This document shows positions 10,101-17,758 of a stretch of 64,000 nt of DNA, piece after piece (the stretch's first letter is position 1; every line of letters begins with the position of its first letter). Source of the stretch: Sphingobacteriia bacterium (lineage in GTDB: Bacteria > Bacteroidota > Bacteroidia > Bacteroidales > UBA7960); NCBI GenBank assembly GCA_011390785.1, contig JAABRR010000019.1:1-64000 (forward strand), in the 5' to 3' direction. A program made the position numbers and the translations under genes. Below the pieces are notes generated by a model that worked only from the letters and a program-made list of their open reading frames with translations, was not told the origin of the DNA and searched no databases.

Positions 10101-13100
10101 ATTTGCTGTACCCGCCGACCCCCAGGCAGGAGTAACAGTAAGCGTTGAACCCCTTTCAAGCATGTATTTTCCGGCCGATACCAGCTTTTTACCACCAGGC
10201 AACAGGGTAAGAATCAGGGTTTACAAAAGATTGCACCGACCAGCCATACTGGTCAGAAATGAGCTTAATCAGCCCATTGCAGGAGCGGTGGTGAATATTG
10301 GCGGGCACATCGATACAACCGATGCTTCGGGCAGAGTATGGATGAAGTTTGCTGCGGCGGCTGATCAGTTTGTTCTGCGCATTACACCCCCAGCCGGCTA
10401 TGCACCCCTTCAGGAACCCGTTAACATACCCGTTTCTCCCGGCTGGAAACATCTTACCTATGCCCTAAACAGCGGAAAAAGCATAAGGGGAACTGTTACA
10501 GAGCAACAAAGCAATGCCCCGGTTGAGGGAGCACGGGTATTTGCCGAGCTGGTAAGTACTGATGGATTACCACTGTATATTGAAGCCATTACAAACACAC
10601 AAGGTGGATACTTTTTGAACGGCATTCCCCGAAACCTGAACCAGATCAATATCCAGGTGGTGAAAGAAGGTAGCAATCCAAGTTATGTGGGAACTACCCG
10701 CACCATCACCTTTCCGGCACAGATATCTAATCTACCCCCTACCCATAATTTTACCCTGCAACGCATGGACGACTGGGATCTGTCGCAAATATGGGGCTTC
10801 CCCATCGTGGTTACATCGCTCAGCAGCAGATTTTTACCCGGTACAACCACCATGGGCACCTTCCTGAGTGGCTATTTTGTGAACCCACCCACAGCCGGTG
10901 ATTTTACGAACATGCGGGATGATATGAAAATTCCGTTCCGAGGCATCAGAATCAACAAAGGGAGCAACAACAGGCCCGAGCCGGTTGATGAAACCATTTC
11001 TGTTGATGTTCTTGAAATACCTGTTATTGCAAGCCAGCATTATACCGGACACTTGTACAATTATGTGCAACCCCCAGCCGGCAATACCATGATCAATCTA
11101 TTCGGATTTAATAAGAAGAAACTGGAAATGGATAAGATAACCTTCGGAACCGGAGGGGCACGGATACGCGGGCAGGTAAGGCTCGATCTGGCCAGCTTTG
11201 AGATTGTTAATCAGTTCAGCGGTATCCTCTACATTGGCAGCGACACAATTACCGGCAAAGCCACCGTTTTCACATCTTCACTTACCAGCCAGTTTTCTAC
11301 CGGTTATAATGTCTTCAGTCTTAACAACAGCTTACAGCCGGTTCCGGTAAGAAATTACAAGGTATTCAATTTCAACGCATCTGCCGATCTTTCTCATTCT
11401 ACCTTAAATAATGGGACAATCCGTCTGCGTACTATACTGCATACCAACCTGCCTGGCGGTGGTCTCAACAATAACCTCGACCTGAAAATACGGGCCGGCG
11501 ACCTGGTGATCAACAACACAGATATCAGGTTTCAGGATTCTCCCGGTGGCCAACTCAGCTTTGATCTGGACAAGTGGAAAGTAACATCCACCAAACCCTG
11601 GCGTTTCGATATCAACGAAGATGCTATTGTTTTGGAAGAAGTTCTGATCAATACGGGTAGCGGTGTTAATGCCATTGTTAAAAACATGAAAGTAAGACCA
11701 GGCGAGCTCAGAGAAGGACAGATAAGCCTTTCGGGTGGTTTTACCCTGGGTGGCGTAGCCCCTGTTGAGCTGCCACCCGGTGCAGAACCCATTTTTAACT
11801 TTGATGAAGGAACCGGAAACTACAGCATCAGCATCATTGGCAACAATAATTTACCGGCAGGTACGGTTCGCAATCTGCAACATACGAATCCAAATAGTTT
11901 TGTGCTCGAGTCTATCAGTATGCTCAGCAACAATACAGAAGTTATTTCCCTTGATCAACCCATGAAATTCTACAATATTCTGGATATGGAAGTGGGTGAG
12001 TTAATGTCAGGACCGGGATTCTTTGCCCTGAAAGGAGTACCCATCATCAACATTCCGGGCTACGACCCACCCAGTGCCATTGTGCGCTATGAAAGGATAA
12101 ACAACCGCATTATGCCAACAGTGGAACCCCTTATAGGCACTGTGTTTGCCCACGGAAATGTAGAGTTTGAGCTGGCCCAAACCGAAAATCGGCAGAAAAC
12201 AACAGACCAAAAGTTTACTTCCTACGGAAGGATAAAGATCAATCCTGCTGCCGACGATCCTGCAGGCCAACCTGTTTATTTCACCGGTTTTCTTACCAAA
12301 ACCCCTACATCCTGTAATGTTGAGATCATAAAAATCAATAGCAATGATTTTATCGGCAATACCATGCAGCTCATGCCCGCCGGCAGCAACCAGTTGCCTG
12401 TTGAAACTGGATTTATGCATGTGGCCGGCAACAGCTGGAAGCCCTTATCCTATACCTGCCTTACCAACACCGTAGAAGGGATGAATGAGTCAGGAAGCGA
12501 CGAAAACCGACTCGTTTTCACTGTGGATGGAGCTATAACAGCAGTATCTGAAGACGACATCAGTGTAACGGGTATAGACACTCCATTGGGAGATATGAAT
12601 CTGACCTACAATTTCACCCAAGGAAGCCTGGTAGGAAACCTTAATGTAAAGAATCTTTCTTTGGGCTATGCCACCATTTACGAAGGAGGCGCCACACTCC
12701 GAATGGACAAAAAAGGTTTTTACATGCTTCTGGATATGCATGACTATGCTCTGGGCATTGTCAATGGTTTTAAAGGAGGTATGCTTGTTGGATCAACAAA
12801 TGGCGTTGAGAAAAGCGACCTCTATCATGTGCGCTCAAATTTCCGCTACGACTTACCATCCTTTGAAAGCGGCTTTACCGGTATATATATCATCGGAGAA
12901 AAGGAAGTGGCAAAAGAGAACCTCAATCTTATTGTAATGGAATTTAACGCAGACCTGGGCCTGGGAATGAGTGTGAATCTTAATTTTCAAAACCAAACGG
13001 AAATAAAGGTAGCCGGCTATTCCTATTGCGATCTTTTTAACCGCACATCTTACGGAATACCGGTTACCGGCCCCGATTGTGGCATTTGGGTGGATGCTAA

Positions 13101-13335
13101 ACTGTATTCGTTTTTAACTGCTGAATATGTGGGAGGCAACTATGGGTTAAATGCTTGCGGCTCATTAAATTTTGGGTGCGGATTTGATGGTGTTTGCGGT
13201 TATGTGCTGGATGAAATCGGTCTGTCGCATTACATGGACGTAATTACCAACCAGATCAACATGAGAATTGATGCCGGTTACAACAGTGGATCAGGATTTA
13301 GCGTAGGTGTAAAGCCCTTTTTAACCTGCGATTGA
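7126..13335 (+). CDS. Giant TANFOR-domain-like surface protein (2069 aa)
   Basis: A very long exported protein. A signal peptide (hydrophobic run around VMAMLLSLAGMAQ) leads into an N-terminal region of about 250 residues that resembles the Bacteroidota TANFOR domain: PPYSTKLSDY near residue 50, a Cys/Pro-rich middle with LPEDDYIICLTAYDY, then ISWTMP, the ETEVTGNVFLYGPAQPSL stretch and YAFMITAVDP. Three carboxypeptidase-regulatory-like Ig modules follow near residues 820, 1040 and 1115 (for instance IRGTVTEQQSNAPVEGARVF). Residues about 1330-1960 are regular beta-strand sequence. The last 105 residues carry six cysteines. No T9SS C-terminal sorting domain is visible, so the export route is unclear. 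It is coupled to the barrel gene upstream and followed by a fibronectin-III-like protein. The TANFOR call is from recollection of the family pattern and needs a profile search. Confidence 0.7.
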   Translation: MCTHSEKAQRNQASRIALATTAFVMAMLLSLAGMAQFAPVRVNIAVTPPYSTKLSDYTNNPNKVLVTLQNFSMDGTTLRVYLRGEITGASGSRIFTHPNHRPAQPIVLQPGTTFMLNINNIQDVFDGNSVVYEGVSQQDILYGNGLPEDDYIICLTAYDYDTDMVLSDEPPFGCSVPFSITNLEAPVVMQPFCHEHITPLVPQNVVISWTMPAGAPPMVRYKIRMVEVSPDEHDINDAMFSQPSFFETEVTGNVFLYGPAQPSLVEGKTYAFMITAVDPMGQLVFRNGGRSEVCSFTWATFENVISDAMIPTPVVSTLPDDFEMAPTTTISGKMMVKYPTSPYEPIDLGSIPDFNTPISMPDQTINIDGMIGSGSDNDPGSGIGNFTSNLIVSYDGVSYMGNEISGNINNHSVGYPFLIPDPEDQAVHGDLFGMGWPLLAKMNAQKYIFHESENMIYTKPLPNTRVRLIARLGIINNPDAFGIQHGEYGGVNPLTEGIDLKGKFQGDANKYVNVVLDDTYTDENGDYTFSFSLPFWTGPIITTGIQHAPPATADQNPLGDIFGAVVFPGVDLQNVTSAMPGMPMGSVNVGGALTGIPGGNANAGGHQVMSMSGAIISESEFGYLCLKIEVVNQKFCSPDIDIFAMPGDNLQIPPQAAKLKTYNLTVEVKSDSTSSQMNPPLSPMKGVKVQILRKWNQIQNEVPLIIDYEGHQLGTKMVSSNGEFLNVATDTTGTAGVVRFENLVRHGYITPQYLIDLSVRNFDAVDTTYDLSFYNYQSIFVEVPTSTDNIAFQTFEGRVIYNHQYSSPAEIVTQYKMKPLPPEIKGRVMASSDLENIGMPDVNVSLLNQTNNTRLYTYSAFLNQCYSNTESFTKTNSSGFFRFTNLPVRDNNENPVYRRILVRPKLHLQEIRPRIGPPDEDARLPRLLRMGELVEMFINLRPISMMPGFVEDEDGEPVAAYVKSAHSPYYKTEKVITTINPINPAQSEFQEQFAVPADPQAGVTVSVEPLSSMYFPADTSFLPPGNRVRIRVYKRLHRPAILVRNELNQPIAGAVVNIGGHIDTTDASGRVWMKFAAAADQFVLRITPPAGYAPLQEPVNIPVSPGWKHLTYALNSGKSIRGTVTEQQSNAPVEGARVFAELVSTDGLPLYIEAITNTQGGYFLNGIPRNLNQINIQVVKEGSNPSYVGTTRTITFPAQISNLPPTHNFTLQRMDDWDLSQIWGFPIVVTSLSSRFLPGTTTMGTFLSGYFVNPPTAGDFTNMRDDMKIPFRGIRINKGSNNRPEPVDETISVDVLEIPVIASQHYTGHLYNYVQPPAGNTMINLFGFNKKKLEMDKITFGTGGARIRGQVRLDLASFEIVNQFSGILYIGSDTITGKATVFTSSLTSQFSTGYNVFSLNNSLQPVPVRNYKVFNFNASADLSHSTLNNGTIRLRTILHTNLPGGGLNNNLDLKIRAGDLVINNTDIRFQDSPGGQLSFDLDKWKVTSTKPWRFDINEDAIVLEEVLINTGSGVNAIVKNMKVRPGELREGQISLSGGFTLGGVAPVELPPGAEPIFNFDEGTGNYSISIIGNNNLPAGTVRNLQHTNPNSFVLESISMLSNNTEVISLDQPMKFYNILDMEVGELMSGPGFFALKGVPIINIPGYDPPSAIVRYERINNRIMPTVEPLIGTVFAHGNVEFELAQTENRQKTTDQKFTSYGRIKINPAADDPAGQPVYFTGFLTKTPTSCNVEIIKINSNDFIGNTMQLMPAGSNQLPVETGFMHVAGNSWKPLSYTCLTNTVEGMNESGSDENRLVFTVDGAITAVSEDDISVTGIDTPLGDMNLTYNFTQGSLVGNLNVKNLSLGYATIYEGGATLRMDKKGFYMLLDMHDYALGIVNGFKGGMLVGSTNGVEKSDLYHVRSNFRYDLPSFESGFTGIYIIGEKEVAKENLNLIVMEFNADLGLGMSVNLNFQNQTEIKVAGYSYCDLFNRTSYGIPVTGPDCGIWVDAKLYSFLTAEYVGGNYGLNACGSLNFGCGFDGVCGYVLDEIGLSHYMDVITNQINMRIDAGYNSGSGFSVGVKPFLTCD

Positions 13336-13740
13336 GAAAAATGAAGTCCGAAGTCCGAAGCCAGAAGACCGAAGCCAGAAGATGTGCCTTGCACCCCGTG
13401 ACTGTTCATTAATCAAAGAACCATTATGAGTATATGCAATTGAACTGTAAAAAAAGCCGAGTCACGGGGCGACTATTAATAAAAAAGTTGATTTGAATAA
13501 AAAAAGTAAAATGTATTGTTCTTTGCCGAAATATTAGCAGTTACCGATTCCCCCTTTTGAAGGGGGCTAGGGCGATGTTTTAGATTGTACGGATCGTAGA
13601 AGACATCCCCCCTGCCCCGTTGGCTTCGCCGAACCCTAAAGGGTTTCGAAGGGGGAGTAAGGACTCCCTTTAAAAAAAGTAATTCTTAAATAACAAACTT
13701 GTACAGCATTGAATAATAACAAAATAAAAACCATAACCCA
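13336..13740. repeat. Gene-free 405-bp spacer made of several repeat types
   Basis: Directly after the stop is a run of 7-8-base degenerate units of the type GAAGTCC/GAAGCCA (13341-13382). CCCCGTGACT (13394-13403) is complementary to AGTCACGGGG (13460-13469). Then a GC-rich palindromic element (about 13549-13671) has arms containing CCCCCTTTTGAAGGGGG and TTTCGAAGGGGGAGTAAGGA. One arm of this element recurs near 4215. It resembles the short intergenic repeats common in Bacteroidota genomes. No gene or clear promoter was seen. Confidence 0.6.
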
Positions 13741-15246
13741 ATGAAAACGCAACTACTAATCATCGCACTTGCACTCACACCATTGCTTTCACAGGCCCAG
13801 CAGATCAAAGGCTACCAAAGCAGCAGCGAAAGCAATATGCCATCAGTAACCTGGATGGCCACGGAATTAACCGATACACTAGCATACGAAGTGCTCAGGG
13901 CACCCCATGGTTCCGAAAGATTTGAACCCATTGCCACACTTACCAATCGATACTATACTGGTGATACGCTGTTTTTCATCATGACAGATACCACACTCAC
14001 CGAAAAAGGAATCTGGCAATACCTCATCAGAATCAATACCCCGGAGGGAAGAACCCTGAATTCGGAACTGATGATGGCCCACAACCTGGGCTATATTCCC
14101 CCGCCACGGATTGTGAATTTCAGAACATCGCCCGCACCCGGCCAAAAAGCCATTTCCCTTAACTGGGAACTCCGCAACCCCGAAACAGTAGTTAACCTGG
14201 CCATATATAAAAGCTACCGGTTTGATGATGGTTATGAATTGGTAACCACTTTGCCTTCAACAGCCCGGGATTACACCGACCCGGTTGCGCGCGCCAACGA
14301 ACCCTGGTTTTACTTTATTCTGATCCAGGATTATTTCGGATACCAGCCCCCCAGTGTCAGGGTACATGGAGTTACCGATTATGCCGGGCAACCCATTCCA
14401 CCCCAGAACTTTTCAGCAACAAGAACCGATAATTATATCAGCTTTACGTGGAGAAAAGTAGGCGATGATATATTCAATTACCGGTTGTACCGCCGAACCA
14501 ACCAGACAGGCAGGTTCTTCCCTGTAGGAGATCCCTTTTTTATCCCTGGAAGACACATCAGTTTCAGGGACTCTCTGGAAATAACAGACAATATTACCCA
14601 TCTCGAGTACTATGCCACATCTTTGAGCGACGGTTACGTAGAAAGCAATCCGGGTGATACCGTGCTGTTATTCTTTCCTGAAAATGAAGCAGTACCACCA
14701 CCATCAGTATTGGATCATATTGCCGATGCTTCCGGAAACATTACTTTGCTATGGACTGCCATAGAAAGCGGGGCGGTATCAGGGTACAATATTTACCGCA
14801 AAACAGAAGATAGCCCTTTCGAAAAGTTAAACCAGGAACTTCTGCCCGTAAACACCTACCGGGACAATACCCTTACAACATCCGGAAATATAGTATATCA
14901 GGTAGAAACTGTTAACCGTGGCGGAAAACCCTCGCACCTGCGCACTGAAACTACTGTTGTGTTTCAACCGCAGCAGATAAAACTGGTGGTTTCTTGCATA
15001 CAAACAAGAAACGGGCTTCAGCTTCAGTGGGTTCCTTTAGAAACCGCCGGTATTGAAAAGCTGCAAATTTACCGGCAAAAAAATGAAGAAGACCCCATTC
15101 TGTTAACCACCGTTGAAAATAGCAGAGGAACTTACACAGATACCCAAACCGAAAACGAAACTTCATACATATACACCTTTATGGCAGCCATGAAAGATGG
15201 ACGCACAGTAATGGTAAATGACGGCGTAATAATAAATAAAAATTAA
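13741..15246 (+). CDS. Secreted protein with fibronectin type III-like repeats, third gene of the TANFOR-like cassette
   Basis: The N-terminal MKTQLLIIALALTPLLSQAQ is a clear signal peptide. The mature part divides into about five modules of 90-100 residues that look like fibronectin III domains. Recurring cues are 'W-[+]-x(n)-Y-x-[IL]-Y-[RK]' strands: VNLAIYKSYR, FNYRLYRRTN, SGYNIYRKTE and IEKLQIYRQK, followed by 'Y-x-D' turns (TARDYTD, NTYRDN, GTYTDTQ). Modules start near residues 25, 122, 220, 325 and 415. There is no T9SS sorting domain at the end. It lies 405 bases after the giant gene, behind a repeat-filled spacer, so it may have its own promoter. A scaffold or adhesive partner of the giant protein is an inference from position only. 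Confidence 0.7.
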   Translation: MKTQLLIIALALTPLLSQAQQIKGYQSSSESNMPSVTWMATELTDTLAYEVLRAPHGSERFEPIATLTNRYYTGDTLFFIMTDTTLTEKGIWQYLIRINTPEGRTLNSELMMAHNLGYIPPPRIVNFRTSPAPGQKAISLNWELRNPETVVNLAIYKSYRFDDGYELVTTLPSTARDYTDPVARANEPWFYFILIQDYFGYQPPSVRVHGVTDYAGQPIPPQNFSATRTDNYISFTWRKVGDDIFNYRLYRRTNQTGRFFPVGDPFFIPGRHISFRDSLEITDNITHLEYYATSLSDGYVESNPGDTVLLFFPENEAVPPPSVLDHIADASGNITLLWTAIESGAVSGYNIYRKTEDSPFEKLNQELLPVNTYRDNTLTTSGNIVYQVETVNRGGKPSHLRTETTVVFQPQQIKLVVSCIQTRNGLQLQWVPLETAGIEKLQIYRQKNEEDPILLTTVENSRGTYTDTQTENETSYIYTFMAAMKDGRTVMVNDGVIINKN

Positions 15247-15439
15247 TTGATGAGTCCACTCTGAAAAGCACAACAACCCCAGTCCTACTCATGCGGGATG
15301 CTCGCAACCAATTGAATTTATGTGAATTGTAAAATTATATTTTATTTAAACCATCACAAAGTATTCTTTGTGTTGGGGGGCTCAACTCCTTAAATTCAAA
15401 TTTATTGAAAAACCCTATCGCCTGTAAGAAATTCCTTTT

Positions 15440-15447
15440 TACTTTTG
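15440..15447 (+). promoter_or_regulatory. Putative metA -7 element
   Basis: TACTTTTG fits TAnnTTTG and lies 32 bases before the metA ATG. The implied leader of about 25 bases leaves no room for a riboswitch. No good -33 TTG is seen. Confidence 0.4.
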
Positions 15448-15479
15448 CACCTTTGTCAATTGTTTAAAGCTACTGATCC

Positions 15480-16388
15480 ATGCCATTAAATATACCGGAT
15501 AACCTTCCCGCAATAGATATTCTTAGAGAAGAGAACATTTTTATAATGGAACAAGAAAGGGCTAAGATGCAGGATATAAGACCCCTGCGCATTGCCTTAT
15601 GCAATCTGATGCCCTTAAAAATTGTTACCGAGACAGATTTTGTTCGTCTGCTCTCCAACAGCCCGCTTCAGATCGAACTGGATTTCTTTTACATGGACAA
15701 ACACGATTCTAAAAACACATCGAAAGAACATCTCAATATTTTTTACAAAACTTTTGAGCACATCAAAGAAAAAAGATACGATGGTCTGATCATCACCGGG
15801 GCTCCCGTTGAGCATCTTCCCTTTGAAAGTGTTGACTACTGGGAAGATCTTTGCAAAGTAATGAATTGGAGTAAAACAAACGTTACCAATACGTTACACA
15901 TCTGCTGGGGTGCACAGGCAGGTTTGTATCATCATTATGGAATAGAAAAATACCCCTTGCCACAAAAACTGTTTGGCGTTTTTGAACACACCGTTTCCGA
16001 TAACAAAATGCCTTTATTTCGCGGATTTGATGATATATTTTATGTCCCACACTCCCGCTATACCGAAACCCGTGCCGAAGACATCAAAAACCATCCATCA
16101 TTGAATCTGGTGGGCTACTCAGAAAAAGCCGGTGCCTGTATTATTACTTCTGCAGATCATAGCCAGGTATTCGTTACCGGCCATTTCGAATACAACCCCG
16201 AAACGTTAAAAGCCGAATATCTCCGCGATAAGAGTCGTGGTCTAAACACCGCCATTCCTGAAAACTACTTCCCCGAAAACAACCCCCAGTTGCAACCCCG
16301 CGTAAGCTGGCGCGCCAATGCCAATTTGTTTTACATGAACTGGCTTAATTATTACGTGTACCAGGAAACGCCTTATGAGTGGTTGTGA
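15480..16388 (+). CDS. metA: Homoserine O-acetyltransferase (MetA type)
   Basis: Acylates L-homoserine in the first committed step of methionine synthesis, in the cytosol. All catalytic positions sit at the reference numbering of the MetA family: Cys142 in HICWGAQAGLY, His235 and Glu237 in GHFEYNP. Residue 111 is Glu (ITGAPVEHLPF). In characterised MetA proteins Glu at 111 goes with acetyl-CoA and Gly with succinyl-CoA, so acetyl transfer is predicted despite the 'succinyltransferase' name often applied. Length (302) is normal. The first ATG follows a TAnnTTTG box closely. No other methionine genes are adjacent. Confidence 0.93.
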   Translation: MPLNIPDNLPAIDILREENIFIMEQERAKMQDIRPLRIALCNLMPLKIVTETDFVRLLSNSPLQIELDFFYMDKHDSKNTSKEHLNIFYKTFEHIKEKRYDGLIITGAPVEHLPFESVDYWEDLCKVMNWSKTNVTNTLHICWGAQAGLYHHYGIEKYPLPQKLFGVFEHTVSDNKMPLFRGFDDIFYVPHSRYTETRAEDIKNHPSLNLVGYSEKAGACIITSADHSQVFVTGHFEYNPETLKAEYLRDKSRGLNTAIPENYFPENNPQLQPRVSWRANANLFYMNWLNYYVYQETPYEWL

Positions 16389-16404
16389 ATAGACAGGGGT
16401 GGGG

Positions 16405-16509
16405 TAATTTTCTCAGTTCATTAATTTGATTTTGGGTCAATCCAGTTAATTCAATAATATCTTTAGTATCGTAGCCTTTTTTAATCATATTTTTGGCAAA
16501 CTGAAGTTT
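16405..16509 (-). pseudogene. C-terminal remnant of an Rpn/PD-(D/E)XK-type transposase-nuclease
   Basis: Read on the minus strand this gives a helical tail containing AKNMIKKGYDTKDII and ELTGLTQNQINELRKL. This is the pattern with which Rpn-family (recombination-promoting nuclease/putative transposase) proteins end. Nothing of the catalytic domain remains, and the frame begins right after the methyltransferase stop. It is too short to be a gene. The family call rests on the 'G-x-[ST]-x-x-[IV]-x-x-[IL]-TGL' tail alone. Confidence 0.45.
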
Positions 16510-17301
16510 TTAATTTTTTGTTGCTTTGATAGAATACATATAAGGTATCTTATCTCCATATTTTTCAGACACCCACTTTCCGGTTTCAATTTCAGTCAGG
16601 TTAGGAAAACAATTATAAACCTGATATGGAAATTCGTTAAAAAACTCTATTTTCAATCCATTTGTGATTAAGCTATTTAAAACTTCACTCAAACTATGAT
16701 GCCATTCAATATGTATTAAATTTTTATTAGAAACATCAGATTTGTCAGTATAAGAATTCTCAACAATTGTCTCGATTGATTTTGACTTGAAATAACTTTC
16801 AGTAATTTCAGAATTGTCATTTAGTGTGTAAATAAATGGATGAAATTCAACCATGTAAAACATTCCATTTGGGTTCAAGTAGCGTTTTATAATTTTCGCC
16901 CATTTGTCAAGGTCATTTAACCAGTTTATCGCACCATAAGATGTGTAAACAATGTCAAAAGTCTCATCTAAAACATTCTCAATATCGTAAACATTTGATC
17001 GAACAAACCTTGCTGGAACTTCCAATTCATTAGATAATTCAATGGCTTTCTGTATCGAAGTGTCTGAAATGTCAACTCCAAATACTTCTGCTCCCTTTCT
17101 TGCAAGTGATATAGTGTCCATTCCAAAATGACACTGAAGGTGAAGAAGTTTCTTTCCCTTAATATCTCCTAATTCTTTTATTTCAATATGATTTAATGAA
17201 GTTTTACCTTTTTTAAAACTTTCAATATTGTAAAAATCAGATTCTGCGTGTAAAGTTGTCAATTCATTCCAACTTTGTCTATTGTATTCGAAGTTATCCA
17301 T
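16510..17301 (-). CDS. Stand-alone class I SAM-dependent methyltransferase
   Basis: Small-molecule or macromolecule methylation using S-adenosylmethionine; substrate unknown. The Rossmann core is visible: motif I LLHLQCHFGMDTISLA near residue 55, the acidic strand-2 end VFGVDIS, motif post-II VYDIENV and the strand-4 segment FDIVYTSYGAINWL. The C-terminal half (ESYFKSKSIE, IEWHHSL) is typical of the SAM-methyltransferase-11/25 type enzymes. The gene is richer in A+T and uses more ATT/AAA/TTT codons than metA and dnaN on either side. It is boxed in by a nuclease remnant and an intron relic, so recent acquisition is likely. No operon partner. Confidence 0.75.
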   Translation of the reverse strand: MDNFEYNRQSWNELTTLHAESDFYNIESFKKGKTSLNHIEIKELGDIKGKKLLHLQCHFGMDTISLARKGAEVFGVDISDTSIQKAIELSNELEVPARFVRSNVYDIENVLDETFDIVYTSYGAINWLNDLDKWAKIIKRYLNPNGMFYMVEFHPFIYTLNDNSEITESYFKSKSIETIVENSYTDKSDVSNKNLIHIEWHHSLSEVLNSLITNGLKIEFFNEFPYQVYNCFPNLTEIETGKWVSEKYGDKIPYMYSIKATKN

Positions 17302-17405
17302 TTGTCTTTCTCTATTGTTTGTTTCATAATTGTGCCATTCTCCGAATTTGCGTTTGTTTTCGGTAATATGTCGTTTTTTATTTTTTTGCTGTTTAATAAT
17401 AAAGT

Positions 17406-17413
17406 CAAATATA
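17406..17413 (-). promoter_or_regulatory. Putative methyltransferase -7 element
   Basis: TATATTTG on the minus strand, about 105 bases before the methyltransferase ATG. It matches TAnnTTTG, but the distance is long and the region is AT-rich. Confidence 0.3.
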
Positions 17414-17475
17414 AAGTATTTTCTCTGTTACACATGTGTTTTTTGTTAATTGATTTTTAATAACCAACAATATAA

Positions 17476-17757
17476 ATCGAGTAGGAGGAAAATAAAGTAG
17501 TTTTCCTCCTACTTTATTTTCCGACCTCTCACACCACCTTAGCTAAGGTTCTCGTATACGGTGGTTCCTTAATTTACAATCCTGACTTTTCATTAGTAAT
17601 CCGATAGAAAAATGTAACCTGCTTTTCTTGGCCTGTCGTTGGTGATGACTGTGGATAGAATATAGCTGCCAGCAACACGCCAGTAACTCTTTCTGGTATT
17701 AGCCCATTCTCATGCAGTGGACTTCCACAACCAAATTATGGGTCATGCACGGCGCAC
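17476..17757 (-). mobile_element. Internally deleted, ORF-less group II intron relic
   Basis: On the minus strand the element opens with GTGCGCC (17757-17751), a typical group II 5' end, and domain I-like sequence follows. It jumps to a domain V-like hairpin (17565-17530 region, AACCACCGTATACGAG and AAGGTGGTGTGAGAGG). A domain VI hairpin comes next: 14-bp stem 17487-17500/17509-17522, basal pairing GAGAGG with CCT-A-CTC leaving a bulged A at 17482, seven bases from the end CTCGAT. Domains I-IV and the reverse transcriptase are mostly missing. The domain V strands no longer pair properly, so it should be inactive. It sits immediately after the dnaN terminator, as IIC-type introns often do. Confidence 0.6.
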
Positions 17758-17758
17758 T

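Noticed and set aside
15250-15275. Hammerhead-ribozyme-like core (TTGATGAGTCC ... GAAA) after the fibronectin-III-like gene
   Set aside because: The stem II bases do not pair and stems I and III cannot be formed; only the conserved-looking string is present.
15355-15372. CACAAAG-TATT-CTTTGTG hairpin as a terminator
   Set aside because: It is followed by a G-run, not T-rich sequence; a weak chance hairpin cannot be excluded.
15247-15479. Possible SAM riboswitch before metA
   Set aside because: No SAM-I type conserved core; the candidate promoter leaves a leader of about 25 bases.
17275-17460. Hydrophobic small open frame on the plus strand before the intron relic
   Set aside because: AT-rich antisense of the methyltransferase start; no start signal and no homologue recognised.
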